The notes: a model not told the origin generated them from the letters alone. A stretch of 64,000 nucleotides of DNA from Flavimobilis rhizosphaerae (GCF_014852685.1 NZ_JACZDF010000006.1:1-64000), one strand, 5' to 3'. Positions 1 to 10,454 are shown, numbered from the stretch's first letter. A program made the numbers and translations.

Positions 1-182
<182 letters not shown>

Positions 183-249
183 CAACAGTTTTGCTTGCGT
201 CCACTGTGCGGTTCCCGGGTCATCACCGGTGTGTTGATAACCCTATAGA

Positions 250-366
250 GTTACGGCAGTCATAGCGTGAGGGAAACGCCCGGTCCCATTCCGAACCCGG
301 AAGCTAAGCCTCACAGCGCCGATGGTACTGCCCTGGTGACGGGGTGGGAGAGTAGGACGCTGCCGG
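250..366 (+). rRNA. rrf: 5S ribosomal RNA
   Basis: The ~117-base sequence carries the conserved 5S blocks GAAACGCCCGGTCCCATTCC, GAACCCGGAAGCTAAGCC and GGGTGGGAGAGTAGGACGC. The ends GTTACGGCAG and CTGCCGGACA pair to form helix I. It ends the rRNA operon and is followed within 14 bases by a terminator hairpin. Confidence 0.95.
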
Positions 367-379
367 ACATTCTTTCGCG

Positions 380-408
380 AAGGCCCACCCCGTTTCGGGG
401 TGGGCCTT
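380..408 (+). terminator. rRNA operon terminator
   Basis: A perfect 13-bp stem (AAGGCCCACCCCG / CGGGGTGGGCCTT) encloses a TTT loop just after 5S. The AAGGCCC...GGGCCTT core recurs in several other terminators of this window, so it looks like the house style of this genome. Confidence 0.9.
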
Positions 409-552
409 CTGCGTTGCCCCGGGCGCGCGCACCGGCCGCGGGAGCGCCGACACACAAGCCCAACGGCACACCAGAGTGCCTTTACAACGGTTCTGTTGCC
501 GCCCCGGCGATGTGCCGTGACCCGGGTCGGTGGCGGACTGCTCGCTGAACTG

Positions 553-589
553 ACGAAGGCCCACTCCTCGGAGTGGAGCGGGCCTTCGT
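553..589 (-). terminator. Hairpin terminator downstream of the mannanase gene
   Basis: The arms ACGAAGGCCC and GGGCCTTCGT pair, with CACTCC/GAGTG extending the stem. It lies about 70 bases past the stop codon of the leftward mannanase gene. Between the rRNA terminator and this hairpin (409-552) I see no gene. Confidence 0.75.
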
Positions 590-656
590 GTAAGGCGCGA
601 GTCAGCTCACGCGCCTGGAGTCGTCGGTCTCCGTGAGGCTGTCGCGGGCGACTGGC

Positions 657-1937
657 TCAGTGGTCTGCCGCCGACCCACGGACGACGCAGGAGCGGTTGT
701 TCTCCCAGCCCCAGCCATCGCCGTCCGGGTCGCTCGAGCTGGCAGCGCAGTATGGGTACCCGTTCGGCGCGGTCCCGCCGCCGTTGGAGCCAGCGTCTGG
801 CGCCGATCCTCGGACGACGCAGGAGCGGTTGTTCTCCCAGCCCCAGCCATCGCCGTCCGGGTCGCTCGAGCTGCCGGCGCAGTACGGGTACCCGTTCGGT
901 GCGGTACCGCCCGACTCGGTCGGCGGGGTCGTCGGGTCGACGGGGCCGCCCGAGTAGACGGAGGCGACCCTGGGGGCGCGCGCCTTGAGCCCGTCGGCGC
1001 CGTTGATGAAGCGCTGTCCCCACGACGTGAGGCGGCCGGAGTCGAACCCCGTCGCCATGTCGAGGTACTCGACGCCGCCGCCGTTGCCCGACCACGACCA
1101 GCCGAGCATGCCGACACCCGTGGCGCGCGTGTACTGCATGATCGTCGCCTCGTCGGGGTTGCCGTCCGAGTGAGCGTCGCCGAACTCGCCGACCATGAGG
1201 GCCAGGCCTCGGCTTCGGAAGGAGTCGATGTACGTCGTCACCTTGGCCGCCGTGTCGTAGACGCCGTACATGTGGATGGAGAACACGGTGTTGCCGTCGG
1301 CGGCCGCTACGCGGGGTGCCTCGGCCTTCATCGTCCCGGACCAGTCCTGGCCCCAGTTGGGTGCATCGACGACGAGCGTGTGTCGCAACCCGGCGGAGCG
1401 CAGCGCGCTGATCGCCGAGATCGTGTCGGACGCCCACGACTGGTAGCCGCTGTTGCCGAACGGCTCGTTGCCGATGTTGATCATCACGTAGGCCTCCTGG
1501 CCCACGAGAGCGCTGCGGACCTGCGTCCAGAACTGCGCTGCCTGCGCGAGCGAGCGAGCGCTGCCGTCCTCGCCGTAACCGGTCGTGTCGTGGTTCTCGA
1601 GGATGCACACGAGCTGGTTGGCGCGGCACCGGGCGACGACGTCGGCGACATCGGAGACGGTGCTGGGCGTGTAGCGTCCGCCCGAGAGCACGACCCGCAC
1701 AGCGTTGGCGCCGGCGGCGCGGATGTCGGCGAAGGAGCCGGTCTGCGACGGGTACCAGGCGTGGGCGTGGTTGATGCCCTGGGGCACGAACTCGACGCCG
1801 CGGGCGTCGTAGATCCGCCCGCCCGAGACGGTAAACCCGTCGGACGCGGCCACGGCGTTGTGCGTCGCGGGTAGCAGGGCGACAGCGAGCGTCACCGCGC
1901 CGAGCAGCGCTGCGGCGCGGGTGAGGAGCCTTCTCAT
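657..1937 (-). CDS. manA: Secreted GH5 beta-mannanase with two CBM10-type modules
   Basis: The predicted 426-residue protein starts at ATG 1937, preceded by AAGGGA. It opens with a secretion signal of about 31 residues ending near NAVAA. The catalytic domain follows with hallmark stretches VNIGNEP-type (seen as INIGNEPFG, acid/base Glu) and MVGEFGD (nucleophile Glu), plus [16 protein letters not shown]. These match actinobacterial GH5 subfamily 8 endo-beta-1,4-mannanases such as the Streptomyces enzyme. Two C-terminal modules of about 35 residues share GYPYC, GWGWENN and RSCVVRG, the Cys/Trp pattern of carbohydrate-binding module 10. The protein should act outside the cell on mannan or glucomannan. 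A LacI-type palindrome lies about 108 bases upstream of the start. An upstream in-frame ATG exists at 2039, but it lacks a signal sequence at its N terminus. The subfamily call is by recalled similarity, not a search. Confidence 0.92.
   Translation of the reverse strand: MRRLLTRAAALLGAVTLAVALLPATHNAVAASDGFTVSGGRIYDARGVEFVPQGINHAHAWYPSQTGSFADIRAAGANAVRVVLSGGRYTPSTVSDVADVVARCRANQLVCILENHDTTGYGEDGSARSLAQAAQFWTQVRSALVGQEAYVMINIGNEPFGNSGYQSWASDTISAISALRSAGLRHTLVVDAPNWGQDWSGTMKAEAPRVAAADGNTVFSIHMYGVYDTAAKVTTYIDSFRSRGLALMVGEFGDAHSDGNPDEATIMQYTRATGVGMLGWSWSGNGGGVEYLDMATGFDSGRLTSWGQRFINGADGLKARAPRVASVYSGGPVDPTTPPTESGGTAPNGYPYCAGSSSDPDGDGWGWENNRSCVVRGSAPDAGSNGGGTAPNGYPYCAASSSDPDGDGWGWENNRSCVVRGSAADH
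679..873 (-). repeat. 63-bp direct repeat encoding duplicated CBM10 modules
   Basis: Bases 679-741 and 811-873 are identical over 63 bp. The period is 132 bp, exactly 44 codons, inside the mannanase gene. Flanking bases also match with a few third-position changes. This points to a fairly recent in-frame duplication of the carbohydrate-binding module. Confidence 0.9.
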
Positions 1938-2042
1938 GGGGGAGTGTCCCTTCGTCGGCGGCGGGCGTCGTCGCCCGCCGGTGGGCGTGGCACCCCCGTG
2001 GGGGCGACGGGTCGCGGGCATCGGTGCGCGCGACAGCACTAG

Positions 2043-2054
2043 TGAAGCGCTTAA
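2043..2054. promoter_or_regulatory. LacI-family operator candidate upstream of mannanase
   Basis: The core AAGCGCTT (2045-2052) is a perfect 8-bp palindrome with a central CG, as is typical of LacI-family operators. It sits between the divergent mannanase and gatC genes, about 108 bases from the mannanase start. Sugar-responsive repression is inference. Confidence 0.5.
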
Positions 2055-2120
2055 GTCTGGATTGTGCGACCGGAACGAGCGCAGCCCGCGGATGCGCCGC
2101 CCGGCGTCCGTCGCAGCACC

Positions 2121-2126
2121 TAGACT
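2121..2126 (+). promoter_or_regulatory. gatC -10 box TAGACT (leaderless)
   Basis: TAGACT ends 6 nt before the gatC ATG. This places the transcription start at or next to the start codon, and no Shine-Dalgarno is present. Confidence 0.55.
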
Positions 2127-2132
2127 GGTCCC

Positions 2133-2429
2133 ATGTCCTCCATCTCACGCGACGAGGTGTCGCGCGTCGCCGCTCTGGCGCGCATCGACCTCACCCCCGA
2201 CCAAGTGGACCGGTTCGCCGCCGACCTCGACGTCATCGTCGATGCGATCGCTCAGGTGAGCGAGGTCGCGACCTCCGACGTCCCCGCGACGAGCCACCCG
2301 CTTCCGCTCACGAACGTCATGCGCGCCGACGAGCCCGTCGCGCCGCTCACGCAGGAGCAGGCGCTCTCGGGTGCCCCGGCCCAGGAGGACGGCCGCTTCC
2401 TCGTCCCGCAGATCCTCGGGGAGGAGTGA
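2133..2429 (+). CDS. gatC: Asp-tRNA(Asn)/Glu-tRNA(Gln) amidotransferase subunit C
   Basis: This 98-residue protein has the normal GatC length and opens with [20 protein letters not shown], the family signature. GatC is the small scaffold that holds GatA and GatB together in the cytoplasmic complex that amidates mischarged Glu-tRNA(Gln) or Asp-tRNA(Asn). It is the first gene of a gatCAB operon: gatA begins 2 bases after its stop, and the gatA Shine-Dalgarno (GGGGAGGAG) lies inside its last codons. No Shine-Dalgarno precedes gatC itself, so it is probably read from a leaderless mRNA. Confidence 0.97.
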   Translation: MSSISRDEVSRVAALARIDLTPDQVDRFAADLDVIVDAIAQVSEVATSDVPATSHPLPLTNVMRADEPVAPLTQEQALSGAPAQEDGRFLVPQILGEE

Positions 2430-2431
2430 CG

Positions 2432-3943
2432 ATGGACCTCACACGACTGAGCGCAGCAGCGCTCTCGGAGAAGCTCACGGCAGGTGAGGTGACCTCGGTC
2501 GAGGTCACCCAGGCCCACCTCGACCGCATCGACGCGGTCGAGGGCGCCGTCCACGCGTTCCTCCACGTCTCGGACGACGTCGCGCTCGCGACCGCCGCCG
2601 ACGTCGACGCGCGCCGCGCCGCCGGACAGTCCCTCCACCCGCTCGCGGGCGTGCCGATCGCCGTCAAGGACGTCGTCGTCACCGAGGGCATGCCGACGAC
2701 CGCCGGCTCGAAGATCCTCGAGGGCTGGGTCCCGCCGTACGACGCGACGCTCGTCGAGCGCCTCAAGGCTGCCGGCCTGCCGATCCTCGGGAAGACGAAC
2801 ATGGACGAGTTCGCCATGGGGTCCTCGACCGAGCACTCGGCGTACGGCAACACGCACAACCCGTGGGACCTCGAGCGCATCCCCGGAGGCTCGGGAGGCG
2901 GTTCCGCCGCAGCCGTCGCAGCCTTCGAGGCACCGCTCGCCATCGGCACCGACACTGGCGGCTCGATCCGCCAGCCCGGCGCCGTCACCGGCACCGTCGG
3001 CGTCAAGCCCACCTACGGCTCGGTGTCCCGCTACGGACTCATCGCCATGGCGTCCTCGCTCGACCAGGCAGGCCCCGTGACGCGCACGGTCCTCGACTCC
3101 GCACTCCTCCACGAGCTCATCGGCGGGCACGACGCACGCGACTCGACGTCGATCGACGAGCCGCTCCCGGCGCTCGTCGACGCCGCGCGCCAGGGCGCGC
3201 TCGGCGACCTCACCGGCGTCCGCGTCGGCGTCGTCACCGAGCTCTCGGGCGACGGCTACCAGGCGGGCGTCTCCGCGCGCTTCGCCGAGTCCCTCGAGCT
3301 GCTCGAGAAGGCCGGCGCGACCCTCGTCGAGGTCTCCTGCCCGAACTTCCGTTACGCTCTCGGCGCGTACTACCTCATCATGCCGTCCGAGGCGTCCTCG
3401 AACCTCGCGAAGTTCGACGGTATGCGCTTCGGCCTGCGCGTCGAGCCCACCGACGGCCCCGTCACCGCCGAGCGCGTCATGTCCGCGACCCGCGGCGCCG
3501 GCTTCGGCGACGAGGTCAAGCGTCGCATCATCCTCGGCACGTACGCGCTCTCCGCGGGCTACTACGACGCGTACTACGGCAGCGCGCAGAAGGTCCGCAC
3601 GCTCATCCAGCGTGACTTTGACGCCGCGTTCACGCAGGCCGACGTCCTCGTCTCGCCGACAGCGCCGACGACGGCGTTCAAGCTCGGCGAGAAGCTCGAC
3701 GACCCGCTCGCGATGTACCTCAACGACATCGCGACCATCCCGGCCAACCTCGCCGGCGTCCCCGGCATCTCGGTGCCGAACGGCCTGTCCGACGACGGTC
3801 TGCCCGTCGGCTTCCAGATCCTCGCGCCCGCGAAGGCTGACGACCGGCTCTACCGCGTCGGCGCCGCCCTGGAGGCAGCCCTCGAGAACGTGTGGGGCGC
3901 GCCGCTGCTCGCGCAGGCCCCGGAACTGGAGATCGCACGATGA
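2432..3943 (+). CDS. gatA: Asp-tRNA(Asn)/Glu-tRNA(Gln) amidotransferase subunit A
   Basis: This 503-residue amidase-signature protein releases ammonia from glutamine for GatB. The catalytic Ser-cisSer-Lys triad is visible: Lys in IAVKDVV (near residue 80), then the glycine/serine-rich [13 protein letters not shown] and [14 protein letters not shown]. The ATG at 2432 is preceded by GGGGAGGAG and matches the family N terminus ([13 protein letters not shown]). Reading frames upstream extend without a stop, but they overlap gatC and are not conserved. Its stop overlaps the gatB start in an ATGA junction, implying translational coupling. Confidence 0.97.
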   Translation: MDLTRLSAAALSEKLTAGEVTSVEVTQAHLDRIDAVEGAVHAFLHVSDDVALATAADVDARRAAGQSLHPLAGVPIAVKDVVVTEGMPTTAGSKILEGWVPPYDATLVERLKAAGLPILGKTNMDEFAMGSSTEHSAYGNTHNPWDLERIPGGSGGGSAAAVAAFEAPLAIGTDTGGSIRQPGAVTGTVGVKPTYGSVSRYGLIAMASSLDQAGPVTRTVLDSALLHELIGGHDARDSTSIDEPLPALVDAARQGALGDLTGVRVGVVTELSGDGYQAGVSARFAESLELLEKAGATLVEVSCPNFRYALGAYYLIMPSEASSNLAKFDGMRFGLRVEPTDGPVTAERVMSATRGAGFGDEVKRRIILGTYALSAGYYDAYYGSAQKVRTLIQRDFDAAFTQADVLVSPTAPTTAFKLGEKLDDPLAMYLNDIATIPANLAGVPGISVPNGLSDDGLPVGFQILAPAKADDRLYRVGAALEAALENVWGAPLLAQAPELEIAR

Positions 3944-5445
3944 GCGCCACCACCGTCGACCTCGTCGACTACGACGACGCGATCCGCCGCTACGACCCCG
4001 TCCTCGGCATCGAGGTGCACGTCGAGCTCGGCACGCGCACGAAGATGTTCTGCGCGGCCGAGGTCGAGTTCGGCGGCGAGCCCAACACGCAGACGACGCC
4101 CGTCTCGCTCGGCCTGCCGGGTGCGCTCCCGGTCGTCAACGCGACGGCCGTCGAGTACGCGATCCGCATCGGTCTCGCGCTCAACTGCTCGATCGCGGAG
4201 TCCTGCCGCTTCGCGCGGAAGAACTACTTCTACCCGGACGTCCCCAAGAACTTCCAGACGTCCCAGTACGACGAGCCCATCGCGTTCGACGGCTACCTCG
4301 ACGTCGAGCTCGATGACGGCACGATCTTCCGCGTCGAGATCGAGCGTGCGCACATGGAGGAGGACGCCGGCAAGAACACGCACGTCGGCGGTTCCACGGG
4401 ACGCATCCACGGTGCCGAGTACTCGCTCGTTGACTACAACCGTGCGGGTATCCCGCTCGTCGAGATCGTCACGCGGCCCATCGAGGGCGCGGGCGAGCGA
4501 GCTCCCGAGGTCGCGCGCGCCTACGTCCAGACGCTGCGTGACATCTTCCGTGCGCTCGACGTCTCCGAGGCACGCATGGAGCGAGGCAACGTTCGCGCCG
4601 ACGTCAACCTCTCGCTGCGTCCGACGCCCGAGAGCCCGCTCGGCACGCGAACCGAGACGAAGAACGTCAACTCGTTCCGGTCCATCGAGCGGGCCGTGCG
4701 CTACGAAGTCTCGCGACAGGCGGCCGTCCTTGACGCGGGGGAGAAGGTCATCCAGGAGACCCGTCACTGGCACGAGGACACATCGATCACGACGTCGGGC
4801 CGCGTGAAGTCCGACGCCGAGGACTACCGCTACTTCCCCGAGCCGGACCTCGTGCCCGTCGCGCCGTCGCGGGAGTGGGTCGAGCAGATCCGGGCCGCGC
4901 TCCCCGAGATGCCAGCAGCCCGCCGCCGCCGGCTCCAGGAGGCCTGGGGCTACGCCGACGCCGAGATGCGCGACGTCGTCAACGCGGGCGCCCTCGACCT
5001 CATCGAGGCGACCGTCGCCGCGGGTACGTCCGCCGCCGCAGCCCGCAAGTGGTGGATGGGCGAACTAGCGCGCCGCGCGAAGGCCGACGAGGTCGAGCTC
5101 GACGCCCTGCCGATCACGCCCGCGGGCGTCGTCGAGCTTCAGTCGCTCGTCGACTCCGGACGTATCAACGACAAGATCGCGCGCCAGGTGCTCGAGGCCA
5201 TGCTCGCGGGTGAGGGCACGGCGGAGGAGATCGTCACGGCCAAGGGCCTCGAGGTCGTCTCTGACGACGGCCCGCTGCTCGCCGCGATCGACGACGTCCT
5301 CGCCGCGCAGCCCGACATCGTCGAGAAGATCAAGGGCGGCAACATGGGCCCGATCGGCGCGATCATCGGCGGCGTCATGAAGGCCACGCGCGGACAGGCG
5401 GACGCGGGCCGCGTGCGCGAGCTCATCATGGAGAGGATCGGCTGA
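3940..5445 (+). CDS. gatB: Asp-tRNA(Asn)/Glu-tRNA(Gln) amidotransferase subunit B
   Basis: This 501-residue protein carries the GatB motifs [37 protein letters not shown] and [14 protein letters not shown] near the N terminus. A helical tail ends in [20 protein letters not shown], the tRNA-binding YqeY-like domain. It phosphorylates and amidates the Glu or Asp on mischarged tRNA using ammonia channelled from GatA. The ATG at 3940 overlaps the gatA stop by 4 bases. The genome's gltX (59856) would supply Glu-tRNA(Gln) if the cell lacks GlnRS. Confidence 0.97.
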   Translation: MSATTVDLVDYDDAIRRYDPVLGIEVHVELGTRTKMFCAAEVEFGGEPNTQTTPVSLGLPGALPVVNATAVEYAIRIGLALNCSIAESCRFARKNYFYPDVPKNFQTSQYDEPIAFDGYLDVELDDGTIFRVEIERAHMEEDAGKNTHVGGSTGRIHGAEYSLVDYNRAGIPLVEIVTRPIEGAGERAPEVARAYVQTLRDIFRALDVSEARMERGNVRADVNLSLRPTPESPLGTRTETKNVNSFRSIERAVRYEVSRQAAVLDAGEKVIQETRHWHEDTSITTSGRVKSDAEDYRYFPEPDLVPVAPSREWVEQIRAALPEMPAARRRRLQEAWGYADAEMRDVVNAGALDLIEATVAAGTSAAAARKWWMGELARRAKADEVELDALPITPAGVVELQSLVDSGRINDKIARQVLEAMLAGEGTAEEIVTAKGLEVVSDDGPLLAAIDDVLAAQPDIVEKIKGGNMGPIGAIIGGVMKATRGQADAGRVRELIMERIG

Positions 5446-5446
5446 C

Positions 5447-6025
5447 ATGGTTCGCGGACCAGAGCTCGCGGGCGAGCTCGTCCGGCTGCGGCCGTTCGTC
5501 GAGTCCGACGCCGAACGGGCGTGGGAGCTCGTCCAGGACACGGAGGGGCTCCGGCTCACGGGGACAACCGCGTCGTTCACGCGCGAACAGATCGCCGCGT
5601 GGGTGCGTGATGTTCCCGAGCGTCCGGGTCGCTACGACTGGGCGATCACGAGCGGTGTCCGGCGCGACGGCGAGCTCGTGAGCGACGAGATGCTCGGCGA
5701 GATCGTCCTCAACGACCTCGACGACGACGCCCTGTCCGCGAACCTGCGGCTCAACATGCTGCCCAACTACCGTGGGCGTGGCTACGGGCGCGAGGCCATC
5801 CGCCTCGTGCTCGGACACGCATTCGCAGCCGACGGGCTCGGGCTGCACCGCGTCTCGCTCGACGTGCTCGACATCAACCCGCGCGCGCAGATGCTCTACG
5901 AGTCCATCGGCTTCACCGTCGAGGGACGGCTTCGCGAGGTCTACCGTGACGGTGACCGCTGGACGGACGCGATCGTCATGAGCATCCTCGAGCACGAGTG
6001 GGAGACCGACAGCGACGCCGCCTGA
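5447..6025 (+). CDS. GNAT-family N-acetyltransferase (RimJ/RimL-like)
   Basis: The 192-residue protein has the GNAT fold pattern: an N-terminal LVRLRPFVESDAERAW, acetyl-CoA loop NYRGRGYGREAIRLVLGHAF (RGxGxG/A type), and C-terminal DVLDINPRAQMLYESIGFTVEGRLREV. That last segment is typical of the RimJ/RimL branch, which acetylates protein N termini or small amines. The substrate cannot be read from sequence. It starts 1 base after the gatB stop, so it is probably cotranscribed, and a hairpin follows its stop. Confidence 0.88.
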   Translation: MVRGPELAGELVRLRPFVESDAERAWELVQDTEGLRLTGTTASFTREQIAAWVRDVPERPGRYDWAITSGVRRDGELVSDEMLGEIVLNDLDDDALSANLRLNMLPNYRGRGYGREAIRLVLGHAFAADGLGLHRVSLDVLDINPRAQMLYESIGFTVEGRLREVYRDGDRWTDAIVMSILEHEWETDSDAA

Positions 6026-6040
6026 CAGTGGTTCCACGCA

Positions 6041-6071
6041 CGGCGCCGCACCCTTCGGGGTTGCGGCGCCG
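6041..6071 (+). terminator. Terminator hairpin after the gat-GNAT operon
   Basis: CGGCGCCGCA pairs with TGCGGCGCCG around a short CTTC-containing loop, 15 bases after the GNAT stop codon. There is no strong U tract, as is common in this GC range. Confidence 0.65.
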
Positions 6072-6260
6072 TCGTCGTCCCGTGCACGGAGGTAGGTCGG
6101 CCTCGTGCCCGGAAGAACGTCGGTCTCCCGTTCCCCGAGGGACGCCACGGTCACCCGGAGCCACAGCGTCACGCACTCCGGGGCTGGGCGAGCCCCCGGA
6201 AGGCGTACTTGGGTGCACGACCGCTGGTGGTGGCGGCGCTGCGGTGGTTGGCTGGGACGC

Positions 6261-6569
6261 ATGGAACCTCTCGAGATCGCACGTGTCGAGCAGGCTGTCG
6301 CCGGGACCGGCTGGGAGGTCGTCGACGGACAGCTCGTCGTCCGGTACGCGACCGGCAGCTTCGTCGCCGGGGTCCGGCTCGTCGAGCTTGTCGCGGGCGC
6401 GGCCGAGGCCGCGAACCACCACCCTGACGTCACGCTCACGTACCCGTGGGTCGAGCTGCGTCTCCTCACGCACGAGGTCGACGCGCTCACGAGCGCCGAC
6501 GTCGACCTCGCGCTCGAGCTCACCGAGCTCGTGCGCGAGCACGGCGTCGAGGTCGCGACGGGGGAGTAG
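6261..6569 (+). CDS. 4a-hydroxytetrahydrobiopterin dehydratase (PCD/DCoH family)
   Basis: The 102-residue protein contains the family hallmark NHHPDVTLTYPWVELRLLTH followed by an Asp (DVDLA). This supplies the His-His-Pro and downstream His/Asp active-site set of pterin-4a-carbinolamine dehydratases. The enzyme recycles oxidised pterin cofactor, but many bacterial copies have no known partner hydroxylase and none is visible here. The ATG at 6261 gives the normal family length. The upstream region 6072-6260 shows no gene. A GC hairpin follows at 6579. Confidence 0.88.
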   Translation: MEPLEIARVEQAVAGTGWEVVDGQLVVRYATGSFVAGVRLVELVAGAAEAANHHPDVTLTYPWVELRLLTHEVDALTSADVDLALELTELVREHGVEVATGE

Positions 6570-6578
6570 CACGACGAC

Positions 6579-6601
6579 GGCACCGGCGGAGCGCCGGTGC
6601 C
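6579..6601 (+). terminator. Hairpin after the pterin dehydratase gene
   Basis: The perfect 9-bp stem GGCACCGGC / GCCGGTGCC has a 5-base loop and lies 10 bases after the stop codon. Confidence 0.6.
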
Positions 6602-6652
6602 GCGGCCCGACCACGCTCCGGACGCCTTCGCCGCGCCCCGGCGCGCGCGACG

Positions 6653-6658
6653 TACTGT
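6653..6658 (+). promoter_or_regulatory. Candidate -10 box TACTGT for ilvD1
   Basis: TACTGT lies about 50 bases before the ilvD1 start. An inverted repeat (TGCGGCG / CGCCGCA, 6661-6682) follows immediately in the presumed 5' leader. Confidence 0.4.
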
Positions 6659-6707
6659 GGTGCGGCGGCGCCTCTCGCCGCACGACTGCGTCGAAGGAGC
6701 ATGACCG

Positions 6708-8570
6708 ATGAGCCGCCCGCTGCGCTCCCGCACCTCCACCCACGGCCGCAACATGTCGGGGGCCCGCGCCCTGTGGCGTGCGACCGGCATGACGTCGGAG
6801 GACTTCGGCAAGCCGATCATCGCGATCGCGAACTCCTACACACAGTTCGTCCCGGGCCACGTCCACCTCAAGGACATGGGCGACCTCGTCGCGTCCGCGA
6901 TCCGTGAGGCCGGCGGCGTCGCCAAGGAGTTCAACACGATCGCGGTCGACGACGGCATCGCGATGGGTCACGGCGGCATGCTCTACTCGCTGCCGAGCCG
7001 CGACCTCATCGCCGACTCGGTCGAGTACATGGTCAACGCGCACTGCGCCGACGCGATCGTCTGCATCTCGAACTGCGACAAGATCACCCCCGGCATGCTC
7101 AACGCCGCACTGCGCCTCAACATCCCGGTGATCTTCGTGTCCGGCGGGCCCATGGAGGCCGGCAAGGCGGTCGTCGCCGACGGCGTCGCGAAGACGCACC
7201 TCAACCTCGTCAACGCGATCAACTACGCGGCCGACGACGCGGTCTCCGACGAGGCGCTCGCGAAGGTCGAGGAGTCGGCGTGCCCGACGTGTGGCTCGTG
7301 CTCGGGCATGTTCACCGCGAACTCGATGAACTGCCTCACCGAGGCGCTCGGCCTCTCGCTGCCCGGCAACGGCTCGACGCTCGCGACGCACACGGCCCGC
7401 AAGGAGCTCTTCCTCGAGGCCGGGCGCACGATCGTCAAGCTCGCACGCCGCTTCTACGACGAGGGCGACGACTCAGCCGCCCCGCGCTCGATCGCGTCGA
7501 AGGCCGCGTTCGCCAACGCTATGACGCTCGACGTCGCGATGGGCGGCTCGACGAACACGGTCCTTCACATCCTCGCGGCCGCGCAGGAGGCCGAGATCGA
7601 CTTCACGCTCACCGACATCGAGGAGATCTCGCGTCGCGTGCCGTGCCTCTCGAAGGTGGCACCCAACCACCCGAACTATCACATGGAGGATGTCCACCGC
7701 GCCGGTGGCATCCCCGCGCTCCTCGGTGAGCTCGACCGCGCGGGCCTGCTCGATCACGACGTCACGAGCGTCCACACGCCGACGCTGCGCGCGTGGCTCG
7801 ACGACTGGGACATCCGCGGCGGCAAGGCCACCGACACCGCGAAGAAGCTCTTCCTCGCCGCCCCCGGCGGGGTCCGCACGACGCAGGCGTTCTCGACGTC
7901 GAACGTCTGGGAGTCCCTCGATACCGACGCGGCGAACGGCTGCATCCGCGACCTCGAGCACGCGTACACGGTCGAGGGCGGGCTTGCGGTGCTCCGCGGC
8001 AACCTCGCCGAGGACGGCGCGGTCTTCAAGACGGCGGGCGTCGACCCGGACGTCTTCCACTTCGTCGGGACGGCGCTCGTCGTCGAGTCCCAGGACGAGG
8101 CCGTCGAGAAGATCCTCACGAAGCAGGTCCAGCCGGGGCACGTCCTCGTCGTGCGCTACGAGGGCCCCGCGGGCGGCCCCGGCATGCAGGAGATGCTCTA
8201 CCCGACGTCGTTCATCAAGGGACGCGGCCTCGGCAAGTCCGTCGCCCTCATCACGGACGGACGCTTCTCGGGCGGGTCCTCGGGCATCTCGATCGGGCAC
8301 GTCTCGCCCGAGGCCGCGGCCGGCGGGCTCATCGGCCTCGTCGAGGACGGCGACCGCATCGAGATCGACGTCGACACGCGCCGCGTCCACCTCGACGTCC
8401 CGGACGACGTCCTCGCGGAGCGCCGCGCCAAGATGGAGGCGCGGGAGAACCCGTGGCAGCCCGTCGACCGCGACCGCTACGTCTCCCCGGCGCTGCGCGC
8501 GTACGCCGCGATGGCGACGTCCGCAGACCGCGGTGCGGTGCGCGACGTCTCGCTCATCACGCGCCGCTGA
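6708..8570 (+). CDS. ilvD: Dihydroxyacid dehydratase, long form
   Basis: The 620-residue protein converts 2,3-dihydroxy-isovalerate and -methylvalerate to the keto acids of valine and isoleucine synthesis. It needs an Fe-S cluster and Mg2+. Cluster-ligand and signature motifs are visible: [11 protein letters not shown] (near residue 122), [18 protein letters not shown] (near 195) and the C-terminal GRFSGGSSG. Length and motifs match the E. coli-type subgroup. ATG 6708 is preceded by GAAGGAG at an 8-base spacing. It has its own promoter and a strong terminator, so it is probably monocistronic. A second, clearly different IlvD follows at 8730. Confidence 0.95.
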   Translation: MSRPLRSRTSTHGRNMSGARALWRATGMTSEDFGKPIIAIANSYTQFVPGHVHLKDMGDLVASAIREAGGVAKEFNTIAVDDGIAMGHGGMLYSLPSRDLIADSVEYMVNAHCADAIVCISNCDKITPGMLNAALRLNIPVIFVSGGPMEAGKAVVADGVAKTHLNLVNAINYAADDAVSDEALAKVEESACPTCGSCSGMFTANSMNCLTEALGLSLPGNGSTLATHTARKELFLEAGRTIVKLARRFYDEGDDSAAPRSIASKAAFANAMTLDVAMGGSTNTVLHILAAAQEAEIDFTLTDIEEISRRVPCLSKVAPNHPNYHMEDVHRAGGIPALLGELDRAGLLDHDVTSVHTPTLRAWLDDWDIRGGKATDTAKKLFLAAPGGVRTTQAFSTSNVWESLDTDAANGCIRDLEHAYTVEGGLAVLRGNLAEDGAVFKTAGVDPDVFHFVGTALVVESQDEAVEKILTKQVQPGHVLVVRYEGPAGGPGMQEMLYPTSFIKGRGLGKSVALITDGRFSGGSSGISIGHVSPEAAAGGLIGLVEDGDRIEIDVDTRRVHLDVPDDVLAERRAKMEARENPWQPVDRDRYVSPALRAYAAMATSADRGAVRDVSLITRR

Positions 8571-8590
8571 ACCACCCGCACCTCGTACGC

Positions 8591-8624
8591 GACGGGCCCG
8601 CTCCCCACGGGGGAGCGGGCCCGT
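8591..8624 (+). terminator. Terminator of ilvD1
   Basis: The perfect 15-bp stem GACGGGCCCGCTCCC / GGGAGCGGGCCCGTC lies 21 bases after the ilvD1 stop. Confidence 0.85.
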
Positions 8625-8717
8625 CCGTGTCCCCGCTGCGCTCACGGAAGCCTGCGGTCCCGCACGTCCCGACGGCACCGAACGGCCCCGGCTGTGGCCC
8701 AGGTCACGGACATGGGG

Positions 8718-8723
8718 TAATAC
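8718..8723 (+). promoter_or_regulatory. ilvD2 -10 box TAATAC (leaderless)
   Basis: TAATAC ends 6 nt before ATG 8730, the spacing expected for a leaderless transcript. Confidence 0.5.
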
Positions 8724-8729
8724 TCGGGT

Positions 8730-10430
8730 ATGGACGCCTCAGAGATCGACCTCAAGCCCCGTTCGCGCCAGGTGACCGACGGCCTCGAGGCCACGGCGTC
8801 GCGCGGCATGCTGCGCGCCGTCGGCATGGGCGACGACGACTGGGCCAAGCCGCAGATCGGCGTCGCGAGCTCGTGGAACGAGATCACGCCGTGCAACCTC
8901 TCGCTGCAGCGCCTCGGCGCGGCCGTGAAGAACGGCGTCCATGCCGCGGGCGGCTACCCGCTCGAGTTCGGGACGATCTCCGTGTCCGACGGCATCTCCA
9001 TGGGCCACGAGGGCATGCACTACTCGCTCGTGTCGCGCGACGTCATCGCTGACTCCGTCGAGACGGTGATGATGGCGGAGCGGCTCGACGGGTCGGTTCT
9101 CCTCGCGGGCTGCGACAAGTCGCTGCCGGGCATGCTCATGGCCGCCGCGCGCCTCGACCTCGCGGCCGTGTTCCTCTACGCGGGCTCGATCATGCCCGGC
9201 TGGGTCAAGCTCTCCGACGGCACCGAGAAGGACGTCACGCTCATCGACGCGTTCGAGGCCGTCGGCGCGTGCGCGCGCGGACTCATGAGCGTCGAGGACG
9301 TCGACCGCATCGAGCGCGCGATCTGCCCGGGCGAGGGCGCGTGCGGCGGCATGTACACCGCGAACACCATGGCGTCGGTCGCCGAGGCCATGGGCATGTC
9401 ACTGCCCGGCTCGGCCGCGCCGCCGTCCGCGGACCGCAGGCGCGACCAGTTCGCGCAGCGCTCTGGCGAGGCCGTCGTCAATCTGCTGCGCCGCGGCATC
9501 ACGGCGCGCGACATCATGACGAAGGAGGCGCTCGAGAACGCGATCGCCGTCGTCATGGCGTTCGGCGGCTCGACGAACGCGGTCCTCCACCTCCTCGCGA
9601 TCGCGCACGAGGCCGAGGTCGACCTCACGCTCGACGACTTCCGTCGCGTCGCGGCGCGCGTCCCGCACCTCGGCGACCTCAAGCCGTTCGGCCGGTACGT
9701 CATGGCGGACGTCGACCGCGTCGGGGGAGTGCCCGTCGTCATGAAGGCCCTGCTCGACGCGGGACTGCTCCACGGCGACTGCCTCACCGTCACGGGCCGC
9801 ACGGTCGCGGAGAACCTCGCCGAGATTGCGCCGCCCGACCCCGACGGCAAGATCCTGCGCGCCCTCGACCGCCCGATCCACCGCACGGGCGGCATCACGA
9901 TCCTCCGCGGGACCCTCGCGCCCGAGGGGGCCGTCGTGAAGTCCGCGGGCTTCGACTCCGACGTCTTCGAGGGCACCGCGCGCGTCTTCGAGCGCGAGCG
10001 TGCCGCGATGGACGCGCTCGAGGACGGCACGATCACGGCCGGCGACGTCGTCGTCATCCGCTACGAGGGGCCCAAGGGCGGGCCCGGCATGCGCGAGATG
10101 CTCGCGATCACGGGCGCGATCAAGGGTGCGGGTCTCGGCAAGGACGTCCTGCTGCTCACCGACGGGCGCTTCTCGGGCGGAACGACGGGGTTGTGCGTCG
10201 GGCACGTCGCACCCGAGGCCGTCGACGGAGGGCCTGTCGCGTTCGTGCGCGACGGCGACCGCGTGCGACTCGACGTCGCCGCCGGCACGCTCGACCTCCT
10301 CGTCGACGAGGCGGAGCTCGCGGTGCGCCGCGAGGGCTGGGAGCCGCTGCCCCCACGTTTCACGCGCGGCGTGCTCGGTCGCTACCAGAAGCTCGTCGGC
10401 TCAGCGTCGCAGGGCGCGGTCCTCAGCTGA
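8730..10430 (+). CDS. ilvD: Dihydroxyacid dehydratase, short form (second paralogue)
   Basis: The 566-residue protein has the IlvD/Edd motifs in their shorter variant: [12 protein letters not shown] (near residue 125), [18 protein letters not shown] (near 200) and [14 protein letters not shown] near the C terminus. It resembles the mycobacterial-type IlvD rather than its 620-residue neighbour, and the two differ across most of their length, so this is not a recent tandem copy. The same reaction in branched-chain amino-acid synthesis is most likely. A sugar-acid dehydratase role within the IlvD/Edd superfamily is possible but less supported, since the N terminus ([21 protein letters not shown]) is typical of true IlvD. 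It is transcribed toward the P450 gene at 10531. Confidence 0.93.
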   Translation: MDASEIDLKPRSRQVTDGLEATASRGMLRAVGMGDDDWAKPQIGVASSWNEITPCNLSLQRLGAAVKNGVHAAGGYPLEFGTISVSDGISMGHEGMHYSLVSRDVIADSVETVMMAERLDGSVLLAGCDKSLPGMLMAAARLDLAAVFLYAGSIMPGWVKLSDGTEKDVTLIDAFEAVGACARGLMSVEDVDRIERAICPGEGACGGMYTANTMASVAEAMGMSLPGSAAPPSADRRRDQFAQRSGEAVVNLLRRGITARDIMTKEALENAIAVVMAFGGSTNAVLHLLAIAHEAEVDLTLDDFRRVAARVPHLGDLKPFGRYVMADVDRVGGVPVVMKALLDAGLLHGDCLTVTGRTVAENLAEIAPPDPDGKILRALDRPIHRTGGITILRGTLAPEGAVVKSAGFDSDVFEGTARVFERERAAMDALEDGTITAGDVVVIRYEGPKGGPGMREMLAITGAIKGAGLGKDVLLLTDGRFSGGTTGLCVGHVAPEAVDGGPVAFVRDGDRVRLDVAAGTLDLLVDEAELAVRREGWEPLPPRFTRGVLGRYQKLVGSASQGAVLS

Positions 10431-10454
10431 CCAACCCTGCGACTCGAAGGGCAT

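Noticed and set aside
6708-10430. Assembly duplication of ilvD
   Set aside because: The two genes differ in length and in most residues, including cluster-ligand regions, so they are true paralogues.
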